Shown here: piece by piece, positions 1-6,775 of the stretch
How the letters are laid out: every line of letters begins with the position of its first letter
Position numbering within the stretch: the first letter of the stretch is position 1
Source of the DNA: CAYTSA01 sp964440345
GTDB taxonomy: Bacteria; Desulfobacterota; Desulfovibrionia; Desulfovibrionales; Desulfovibrionaceae
DNA: 17,903 nucleotides
NCBI GenBank assembly: GCA_964440345.1
Contig: CAYTSA010000080.1
Coordinates: 1 to 17,903 of the forward strand
Reading direction: 5' to 3'
The notes under the pieces: generated by a model
What the model saw: only the letters and a program-made list of their open reading frames with translations
Databases searched by the model: none
What the model was told of the DNA's origin: nothing
Position numbers and translations under genes: made by a program

Positions 1-60
1 TTTGGTTTTCCAAACACAACGAGGTTTTTTCATTTTTTAGGCGGTGGATTACGGCCACCA
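1..60. other. CRISPR trailer flank
   Basis: Sequence beyond the leader-distal end of the array. No repeat remnant ends where a further 33-37 nt spacer would require one, so the array appears to stop at 61. Two small inverted repeats are visible: TTTGG-TTTT-CCAAA at 1-14 and GGTGG/CCACC at about 43-59. Neither is followed by a T-tract in the direction of array transcription (leftward), so I do not call a terminator. No gene can be supported in this short stretch. Confidence 0.5.
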
Positions 61-3000
61 GTTTCAATCCACGCGCCCCGTGCGGGGCGCGACCATACGC
101 GTCTACGGGGAGATGACCACTGTCCAGTTTCAATCCACGCGCCCCGTGCGGGGCGCGACGATTGATGATGCGTGCGAGTTCGACAGCCTCCACGTTTCAA
201 TCCACGCGCCCCGTGCGGGGCGCGACAGAGCCACCGTCCATCCAGCCAAAATCCAGGACGAGTTTCAATCCACGCGCCCCGTGCGGGGCGCGACTTATGA
301 GGGGCTAGCGGTCTTGGGAAACTTGTCTGGTGTTTCAATCCACGCGCCCCGTGCGGGGCGCGACTGTGGAAGAATATTTGTACCGACTAAAAGCGGGGGT
401 TTCAATCCACGCGCCCCGTGCGGGGCGCGACTGGATGGTTGGTTATCGGTGTGGAGTTAATACAAGTTTCAATCCACGCGCCCCGTGCGGGGCGCGACTT
501 GCACGTTTTCTATGTATAATGCATTTAAATAAGGTTTCAATCCACGCGCCCCGTGCGGGGCGCGACGTTGCCGACGGGCACGTGCTGAATTTCGAGACGC
601 TGTTTCAATCCACGCGCCCCGTGCGGGGCGCGACACATGGCCCACAAGGCGCTTGTGAGCTTGGAGTACCTGTTTCAATCCACGCGCCCCGTGCGGGGCG
701 CGACGTAATGACCAGCTATACGGCTGAGCAACTGGCGGTTTCAATCCACGCGCCCCGTGCGGGGCGCGACAACAAAGCACAAAACAAAAAAGAGATAATG
801 AGGGTTTCAATCCACGCGCCCCGTGCGGGGCGCGACCCCCCTTTTTGATACGAAAAATGTTGAAGAAACGTTTCAATCCACGCGCCCCGTGCGGGGCGCG
901 ACCGGCGCAGTGCCGTATACGGTGAACACAGCCGCAGTTTCAATCCACGCGCCCCGTGCGGGGCGCGACCGCCACGCTGCCTGAGTCAAAGGTCCGGGAG
1001 CTGTTTCAATCCACGCGCCCCGTGCGGGGCGCGACAGTATACTACCTTACGTAGTCTTGCATTAAAGGGTTTCAATCCACGCGCCCCGTGCGGGGCGCGA
1101 CAAACAATCAACGTGGAAACCAACGCATATATGTCAGTTTCAATCCACGCGCCCCGTGCGGGGCGCGACTTAACGTGTATAGCGTTATAATGAGATAAGG
1201 AGAGTTTCAATCCACGCGCCCCGTGCGGGGCGCGACACAGTGTGTAACACTGTTCATCACACAAGAGATGTTTCAATCCACGCGCCCCGTGCGGGGCGCG
1301 ACTAAAGCGCAGGTGATTTTTCAGTGCAAAAAACAGTTTCAATCCACGCGCCCCGTGCGGGGCGCGACCGAAACGTATTCCGCCCGTAACGCGTCTGCTT
1401 CTAGTTTCAATCCACGCGCCCCGTGCGGGGCGCGACCATCCAAAAAGAGACGCAAAAGCGTCCCCGCGTGGTTTCAATCCACGCGCCCCGTGCGGGGCGC
1501 GACTTTACAAGGTTTACAAGGTTTACAAGGATTATAAGTTTCAATCCACGCGCCCCGTGCGGGGCGCGACCATGGGCAAAGATGGTATTCCCTCCCAAAA
1601 AGGGTTTCAATCCACGCGCCCCGTGCGGGGCGCGACCCGTCTGGGGCCGCGTTTAGTGCCTATGAACGGGAAGTTTCAATCCACGCGCCCCGTGCGGGGC
1701 GCGACTCTTCCCACATTTCATGAACGGCAGGATTAAAATGTTTCAATCCACGCGCCCCGTGCGGGGCGCGACCTTCTTTTGTGTAGTAATACGGGGGGTA
1801 TTGCTTAGTTTCAATCCACGCGCCCCGTGCGGGGCGCGACTGTCGCCGCTTACCGCGCAGGGGAATATGCGGCGGTTTCAATCCACGCGCCCCGTGCGGG
1901 GCGCGACCTCTGATATGGCCCCGTGCACGATTTTGCTCCAGTTTCAATCCACGCGCCCCGTGCGGGGCGCGACCGAATTCGCGGTGCGCGTGCTGGCAGA
2001 AGGCATGGTTTCAATCCACGCGCCCCGTGCGGGGCGCGACCGCAACGCCCGGGCTGCAGCAGCTGGCCAACAAGGTTTCAATCCACGCGCCCCGTGCGGG
2101 GCGCGACTGACCTGGGGACCATCGTCAACAGTCTGCCGCTGTTTCAATCCACGCGCCCCGTGCGGGGCGCGACATTACAGCAAGGTTTGGGAAAAACCAC
2201 TGTCTAAGTTTCAATCCACGCGCCCCGTGCGGGGCGCGACCGGGCGAGCGAGCTGCAACGATTGCTCACCCAGCAGTTTCAATCCACGCGCCCCGTGCGG
2301 GGCGCGACGACACGGTAGCAACAAACAATTACGACTTACCAAGTTTCAATCCACGCGCCCCGTGCGGGGCGCGACACCGGAAGTAAAAGCAAAGTATATG
2401 GAGACACCAGTTTCAATCCACGCGCCCCGTGCGGGGCGCGACATTAATTAATTTTTAACCTCAAACGAGCGAACAAGTTTCAATCCACGCGCCCCGTGCG
2501 GGGCGCGACTAAAAGGGCAATCAAGCCAAGCCAAGCAAGGGAGGTTTCAATCCACGCGCCCCGTGCGGGGCGCGACCTATTCGCATGGTGGCGATGGTCG
2601 CTATTACCTTGTTTCAATCCACGCGCCCCGTGCGGGGCGCGACTATTCCCTCTCAAAAAGGGAGGGAATTATTTGCAGTTTCAATCCACGCGCCCCGTGC
2701 GGGGCGCGACCTGTAAGAATATCGGATACCGCGACGATGATAGTGTTTCAATCCACGCGCCCCGTGCGGGGCGCGACTAGTCGTCGTGTACGACGACACT
2801 CCTGAGAACGAGTTTCAATCCACGCGCCCCGTGCGGGGCGCGACGGTGTAGTATATTTCGTGGTCCCCTGGGAACCGGTTTCAATCCACGCGCCCCGTGC
2901 GGGGCGCGACACACCCCTGAGAACGAGTCATCACACAAGAAATGTTTCAATCCACGCGCCCCGTGCGGGGCGCGACTTGCTTTATTGTACACAAACTCCA

Positions 3001-3378
3001 TGGTGTTTTGTTTCAATCCACGCGCCCCGTGCGGGGCGCGACTCAATACTGTGTTTCTGCACACAATGCTAAAATACCTGTTTCAATCCACGCGCCCCGT
3101 GCGGGGCGCGACAACGCACCACCTACAACAAAAAGAAACCCGTACAGTTTCAATCCACGCGCCCCGTGCGGGGCGCGACCATTTCACCTACGGGCTAACC
3201 GCGCACGACGCGGGTTTCAATCCACGCGCCCCGTGCGGGGCGCGACAATATATATCAGAAAGAGGCATAAAAACGTGTGGTTTCAATCCACGCGCCCCGT
3301 GCGGGGCGCGACCCTTAGACAGTTGCAAGTGTACGCTTCTACTAAGTTTCAATCCACGCGCCCCGTGCGGGGCGCGAC
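61..3378 (-). CRISPR. Type I-C CRISPR array, 50 repeats and 49 spacers
   Basis: Fifty copies of a 33-nt repeat alternate with 49 spacers of 33-37 nt (16 of 33, 22 of 34, 7 of 35, 1 of 36, 3 of 37). On the plus strand the repeat begins GTTTCAATCCACGCG and ends GGGGCGCGAC. Every copy looks identical, including the leader-distal one at 61-93. It has 8-bp arms, CGCGCCCC and GGGGCGCG, around a GTGC loop. Read leftward it ends in TGGATTGAAAC, exactly 11 nt after the hairpin, which matches the 5' handle left by Cas5c cleavage in type I-C systems. Orientation follows from that handle, from the leader at 3379-3562 and from the cas genes on the minus strand. The newest spacer should be 3346's neighbour at 3313-3345 and the oldest the one at 94-126. 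Translated reading frames across the array are artefacts of the repeat. Confidence 0.99.
1442..1464 (-). terminator. Terminator-like hairpin inside a spacer
   Basis: The spacer at 1437-1470, read in the direction of array transcription, contains GGGACGC-TTTT-GCGTCTC followed by TTTTT. This is a 7-bp stem with one G-T wobble, a 4-nt loop and a T5 tract, so it has the form of an intrinsic terminator. It was probably captured from the end of a gene in the invading element. Whether it terminates the pre-crRNA in this context, between two strong repeat hairpins, is not known. Confidence 0.4.
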
Positions 3379-3421
3379 TGGACCCCTGAAAACCCGCAGC
3401 CAACAAGGCTCCAGAGACCCA

Positions 3422-3558
3422 TTTGCGCGAACCTCTTCTTTCTTTACAGACTCTTGCCCAATTGTCAAGGAACTATAATCTTAACACCTTATTATCACAA
3501 GACAATTTCACTGCGCGAAACTCCCGGGATTTTTTGGCATGCTTGGGGTTCGCGCAAA
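3422..3558. repeat. Inverted repeat bracketing the leader
   Basis: TTTGCGCGAACC at 3422-3433 is perfectly inverted as GGTTCGCGCAAA at 3547-3558, with 113 bp between them. A third partial copy in direct orientation, TGCGCGAAACTC, lies at 3512-3523. The spacing is too long for an RNA hairpin to be the obvious purpose. Binding sites for a protein acting on the leader are more plausible, but that is inference. Confidence 0.6.
3441..3468 (-). promoter_or_regulatory. Putative CRISPR array promoter
   Basis: On the minus strand a perfect TTGACA (3468-3463) is followed after 16 nt by TAAAGA (3446-3441), a weak -10 element. Transcription would start near 3433 and run into the first repeat at 3378. The -35 match and the placement in the leader support the call. 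The -10 is only a partial match, so the exact position is tentative. Confidence 0.5.
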
Positions 3559-3562
3559 ATTC

Positions 3563-3853
3563 CTACACTATCAGCGGGCCTTCCGGGTCGTAGCCTTCCT
3601 TGGCGCCCACGTGCTCAACGCGTTTGCGCCAGTTTTTGCCCAAATAGTAGTACCGCAGGCTGTCCTGCTCCGGGTCTATCACCTCTTCCAGCTGGTGTTT
3701 TATGGAGACCCAGTGGGCTGGCTCCACCAAGCATTCGAAAACGGAGAACTGGACGCGCTGGCCGCAGTTCTCGCAGATTTTCGCCACCTTGCGCAGCCGG
3801 GCCGGGCCCCCGGGCTCGGATGTTTTCACGTCGTAACTGATCAGAACGTACAC
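3563..3853 (-). CDS. cas2: CRISPR-associated protein Cas2
   Basis: Cas2 is the small dimeric partner of Cas1 in the spacer integration complex. The 96-residue product has the usual length and opens with the typical first strand MYVLISYDVKT, whose Asp8 is the conserved metal-site residue of the family. The start is GTG at 3853, three bases after the cas1 stop. A GGAG element inside the end of cas1 sits about seven bases upstream. It is the last gene of the cas operon and abuts the leader, the canonical type I-C position. Identification is secure. Whether this Cas2 has any nuclease activity of its own cannot be told from sequence. Confidence 0.97.
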   Translation of the reverse strand: MYVLISYDVKTSEPGGPARLRKVAKICENCGQRVQFSVFECLVEPAHWVSIKHQLEEVIDPEQDSLRYYYLGKNWRKRVEHVGAKEGYDPEGPLIV

Positions 3854-3856
3854 TGA

Positions 3857-4888
3857 CTATCTCCATACTATGGGCGGGTATGCGTCCAACTCGCCGCGTA
3901 TGTGCCTGGCCAGCAGCCGGGCCTGCACATGAAACGTCTGCCCGATGGACATTTTTTCATTCAAGAACGGGTGAGTCAACTCCTCGTTTTTGCGCTCCTG
4001 ATAAGCGACGAGCACGCATTTTCGGGTGTCGTCGTCCATGCGCACGGCCCCGTTTTCCTGGGTTGCGAAGCCGCCGGGTTTCACCTGGCCTCTGTTGATG
4101 AGTTTCAGCACCAGCCGGTCTGCGAACCACGGGCGGTATTCTTCCATGATATCCAGGGCCAGGCTAGGCCGGCCGGGCCGGTCGCGGTGGAGGAAGCCCA
4201 CCTGGGGGTCCAGGCCGACGGCTTGAAGGGCGGCCCGCACGTCGTGGCACAGCAGGGTATAGATGAACGACAGCAAGCAGTTTACGGGGTCCAGCGGCGG
4301 CCGGCGGTTGCGGCCCTGGAACGCGAAGACGTGCTGATTTGCTGTAATGAGTTGCTGAAAGACGCTGAAGTAGCGGTTTGCCGCTTCGCCTTCTATCCCG
4401 CGCAGGTTGTCCACGTTTGTGACGGCGTTGAGTCTTGGCAGAAGCTTGCGCAGATGTTCGACGGCGCTTGCGACGGTTTCCGCGTCGATCTTGTCGCCAT
4501 GGTCGCGCAGCCCTCTTGCCAACACGCTGACGGCGTTGCCAATTTTTCCAGCCAGCGCCGCCCGGGCCACGCCAGCGGCCATGTCCGGGTTATCCGCGCC
4601 CCGATATTGCTGCCGGCGCAACAGGACATTGCCGGAGACCGGGCCATTGACCGTGGCGAGGAAGCGGCCGCGCTCCGTAAGAAAACTGACCGCGACATTC
4701 GATTCTGCGCAATGCCCTAGCAGGAAGGGGCTGCAGCTGACCTGGCCGAAGCAGACGATGGAGTCCAGGGTGTGGATGGGCAGGGTGAGTTTTGTTTTGC
4801 CTTCGACGCGGACCTGGACAGTTTCGCCGTCTTTAGCGAGGTACGCCCCCTGGGTAGTGACGTAAAGCGTGTTGAGGTATTTTTTCAC
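3857..4888 (-). CDS. cas1: CRISPR-associated integrase Cas1 (type I-C)
   Basis: Cas1 is the integrase that inserts new spacers at the leader-repeat junction, working with Cas2 and, in this subtype, Cas4. I choose the GTG at 4888. It gives 343 residues, beginning VKKYLNTLYVTTQGAYLAKD, the normal type I-C Cas1 N-terminus and length. A GGAGG element lies five to six bases upstream, and the GTG overlaps the cas4 stop as GTGA. An in-frame start further upstream (4954) would add 22 residues encoded inside cas4 and is not credible. The C-terminal half carries the all-helical catalytic domain, with conserved stretches such as GFLHRDRPGRPSLALDIMEE, where the metal-binding His and Glu of the family are expected. 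Translation is evidently coupled to cas4. Confidence 0.97.
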   Translation of the reverse strand: MKKYLNTLYVTTQGAYLAKDGETVQVRVEGKTKLTLPIHTLDSIVCFGQVSCSPFLLGHCAESNVAVSFLTERGRFLATVNGPVSGNVLLRRQQYRGADNPDMAAGVARAALAGKIGNAVSVLARGLRDHGDKIDAETVASAVEHLRKLLPRLNAVTNVDNLRGIEGEAANRYFSVFQQLITANQHVFAFQGRNRRPPLDPVNCLLSFIYTLLCHDVRAALQAVGLDPQVGFLHRDRPGRPSLALDIMEEYRPWFADRLVLKLINRGQVKPGGFATQENGAVRMDDDTRKCVLVAYQERKNEELTHPFLNEKMSIGQTFHVQARLLARHIRGELDAYPPIVWR

Positions 4889-5511
4889 GTATCCTCCACA
4901 ATAGCGGCCAGGTATGCGGCTGCGGAGCGTTTGCCGACGACATGCGGCATGCACTCAGCCAGCAGCGAGCAGTTTTTGCAGCCCGGCCCGGGAGCTGGCG
5001 GGGGCAGTTCTTCGGCGAGGAGCATTCGCCTGACGCTTTGCGCGGCGTGGGCTGTTTTGTCGCGCAGCTGGCTGGTGAAATCGACGTCAAGCCGGCGCCG
5101 GGTCTGGCCATAGAAGAGTGCGCCGGCGGGGACAGGCTGGCCGGTCATTTCTTCCAGGCAGAGGGCCTGGGCGCAGAGCTGGACCTTGTCGGCTTCGTGT
5201 TTTTTTGCCTTGCCGCACTTGTGCTCCACGGGAAAGGGCCGAGGCGGCCGGCCCTTTTCCCGGGTGTGGAACTCCACGGCGTCGGCCACGCCGACCAGGC
5301 CGAGGGAGTGGGAGCAGAGTTCGAGCCCGTGGGCGGTGTATACCGGCCCCCTGCGGCGTCCGGATTCAGTGTGGACCTTGTTGTGCATCACGCGGCCTTG
5401 GGCGGTGTGCACGTTTTCGTCCCACAAGCGCTCCAGATGGATAAGCCCGCACTGTCGGTGACAGAAAATCCAGTGCTGGAGGGCAGATATGGGTACGGGA
5501 TGGGGGTGCAT
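4885..5511 (-). CDS. cas4: CRISPR-associated exonuclease Cas4
   Basis: Cas4 is a RecB-like nuclease with an iron-sulfur cluster. It trims prespacers and sets their PAM-dependent length and orientation together with Cas1-Cas2. The 208-residue protein shows the expected pattern. Cys17 and Cys21 lie near the N-terminus (FCHRQC). Three further cysteines, 178, 181 and 187, lie near the C-terminus (CKNCSLLAEC). Between them are the nuclease residues Asp77 (GVADAVEF) and Glu96/Lys98 (PVEHK). More cysteines are present than the four needed for the cluster, so the exact ligand set is uncertain. The ATG at 5511 shares one base with the cas7 stop (TAATG). No strong ribosome-binding site precedes it, which suggests translational coupling. 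Confidence 0.96.
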   Translation of the reverse strand: MHPHPVPISALQHWIFCHRQCGLIHLERLWDENVHTAQGRVMHNKVHTESGRRRGPVYTAHGLELCSHSLGLVGVADAVEFHTREKGRPPRPFPVEHKCGKAKKHEADKVQLCAQALCLEEMTGQPVPAGALFYGQTRRRLDVDFTSQLRDKTAHAAQSVRRMLLAEELPPPAPGPGCKNCSLLAECMPHVVGKRSAAAYLAAIVEDT

Positions 5512-6374
5512 TAGATCATGTCCATAATTTCCACATTTGCCGGCGCGTTGGCGTTGTCTATGGTGACTTCATAATCGGAAAAAGCCCGGGCCGGCTTGGC
5601 GTCATCTTTCTGCGCGCGCTTGATGTCCACCAGGTCGAACAGCTTGTGGGCCGGGGCGTTGCCCAGGGGGTTGTCGTGTTTGAAGACAATGAGCCGGCGG
5701 GCGTTCATTTCGCCCCGGGCGGCGGAGTGGTCATGCTCGAACATGTTTATCAAGGCGTCCCAAAGCAGCTGCAGGTCGTCATCGTTGAAGCCTGTCTGGG
5801 CAGCCAAGGGAGCGGAAACAAACCCGTGACCGCGGTAAAGGCCATAGGGGACAATGGATTTGCGGCCCATGGTGCGGTTGTCTCCGCCCTGTTTTTCGGC
5901 CTCCGCCTCGGTGGCTACAGCCATGCGGGTAATGGAGACGTCCACGGGCACAATGGGGTCGATGGAGCAGGAGAACGCCAGTTGTACCGGACCACGGACC
6001 TGGCCGCAGTTGACGCCTAAGGACATGACGGCGCCAAAGGTGCGCACGTCAAAGAAGTTCTTGCACATCCAATCCCGGGCCTGTCGGGTTTTGTCGGCTT
6101 TTTTGTCGACTTCGCCCACGGCGTCGTGAGCGCGCTGGTGCTGGTGGTTCAAGATGGCTTTTTCGCGGACGTAGATTTCGTAGGGCGATGCGCCGCCTTT
6201 CACCAGTTCCACAAAATTGCGGACCTTGCGCTTCAGGCAGACGTCGGTGACCAGGCCGCGGCTTGTTTCGGGGTCCAGTCGGGGCAGGTTTCCGGCGTCG
6301 GGGTCGCCGTTGGGGTTGCCGTTTACAACGTCGAAGAGGTAGACGAAATCGTAGCGGTTCTGAATAGATTCCAT
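5511..6374 (-). CDS. cas7c: Cascade backbone protein Cas7 (Csd2, type I-C)
   Basis: Cas7 forms the helical backbone of the type I-C Cascade along the crRNA. The 287-residue product has the family's N-terminal signature: NGNPNGDPDAGNLPRLDPET at 18-37, then the RGLVTDVCLKRKVRN segment. It also has DVRTFGAVMS at 109-118 and GQVRGPVQ at 124-131. The length is normal for Csd2. The start is well defined, since AAGGAG lies six bases before the ATG. That ribosome-binding site overlaps the cas8c stop codon (gap 11 nt). A strong site fits the need for several Cas7 copies per complex. Confidence 0.97.
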   Translation of the reverse strand: MESIQNRYDFVYLFDVVNGNPNGDPDAGNLPRLDPETSRGLVTDVCLKRKVRNFVELVKGGASPYEIYVREKAILNHQHQRAHDAVGEVDKKADKTRQARDWMCKNFFDVRTFGAVMSLGVNCGQVRGPVQLAFSCSIDPIVPVDVSITRMAVATEAEAEKQGGDNRTMGRKSIVPYGLYRGHGFVSAPLAAQTGFNDDDLQLLWDALINMFEHDHSAARGEMNARRLIVFKHDNPLGNAPAHKLFDLVDIKRAQKDDAKPARAFSDYEVTIDNANAPANVEIMDMI

Positions 6375-6385
6375 GGGGAGCTCCT

Positions 6386-6775
6386 TTATGCGGCGGCTTC
6401 GGCGGCCGTTTTGTCGGTGTCTTTTTCACGCTTGGGGTACAAGTCGTTGCGCTGGTGGTAATAGCCGAGAGCGAACATTGCCTGATCATCTATGGACAAG
6501 TGCGGGGGAAAAGGCTTTGCCTCCATGCCTTCAATGATCTGCGCCATGGCCCGGTCGGACACGTATCCGTATTCTGACTTGGCGATGTGATGCTGGGCCA
6601 GTTTTATAAGTCTGGGAAAGACGCTGCCGGGAGTAGCCGAGGCCGCGCCAAAAAAACGGTCTTTGATGCTGGCGTTCAGGTTGTGTCCCAGTGCGTCTCG
6701 CTGGGCTTTTTCCATGACGGCGAAGAGCCGTCCGAGTCTGTAGCCTATGTTCGTGGAATTCTCGTTGAGCGACAC
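6386..6775 (-). CDS. cas11c: Cas11c small subunit from internal start in cas8c
   Basis: In type I-C systems the small Cascade subunit Cas11c is known to be translated separately from within the 3' end of cas8c. Here a perfect GGAGG (plus-strand CCTCC at 6781-6785) lies five bases before an in-frame GTG at 6775. The predicted product has 129 residues, about 14 kDa, which is the expected size. It starts just before the conserved SLNENSTNIGYRLGRLFAV segment and shares the Cas8c stop. It would bind the crRNA-DNA hybrid along the belly of Cascade. The ribosome-binding site and start are visible in the sequence. That they are used is inferred from the family. Confidence 0.8.
   Translation of the reverse strand: MSLNENSTNIGYRLGRLFAVMEKAQRDALGHNLNASIKDRFFGAASATPGSVFPRLIKLAQHHIAKSEYGYVSDRAMAQIIEGMEAKPFPPHLSIDDQAMFALGYYHQRNDLYPKREKDTDKTAAEAAA

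Larger units (their letters stand above)
3379..3562 (-). promoter_or_regulatory. CRISPR leader
   Basis: This is the 184-bp gene-free stretch between the cas2 stop codon and the first repeat. It is more AT-rich than its neighbours, as expected of a leader. It should carry the array promoter and the signals for polarised spacer integration at 3378. It holds the 8-mer TGCGCGAA at 3424-3431 and 3512-3519 and its inverse TTCGCGCA at 3549-3556. The outer two lie in a perfect 12-bp inverted repeat (3422-3433 and 3547-3558). The assignment rests on position, orientation and composition. Confidence 0.9.

Noticed and set aside
1..60. A degenerate 51st repeat before position 61
   Set aside because: Nothing at the required distance resembles the repeat. 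The T-rich stretch lacks both the hairpin arms and the ATTGAAAC end.
2108..2140. Possible self-targeting: the spacer shares CTGGGGACCAT with mlaE (about 13218-13228)
   Set aside because: Only 11 nt match and the flanks differ, which is chance level for GC-rich sequence of this length.
30..3478. Many open frames on both strands through 30-3478, with repeated peptides such as SRPARGAWIET
   Set aside because: They are translations of the CRISPR repeat, with spacers as the variable part. There are no proper starts or family matches.
3857..4954. Longer Cas1 starting at 4954
   Set aside because: The extra 22 residues are encoded within cas4 and do not look like Cas1. The GTG at 4888 has a good ribosome-binding site and gives the family's usual N-terminus.
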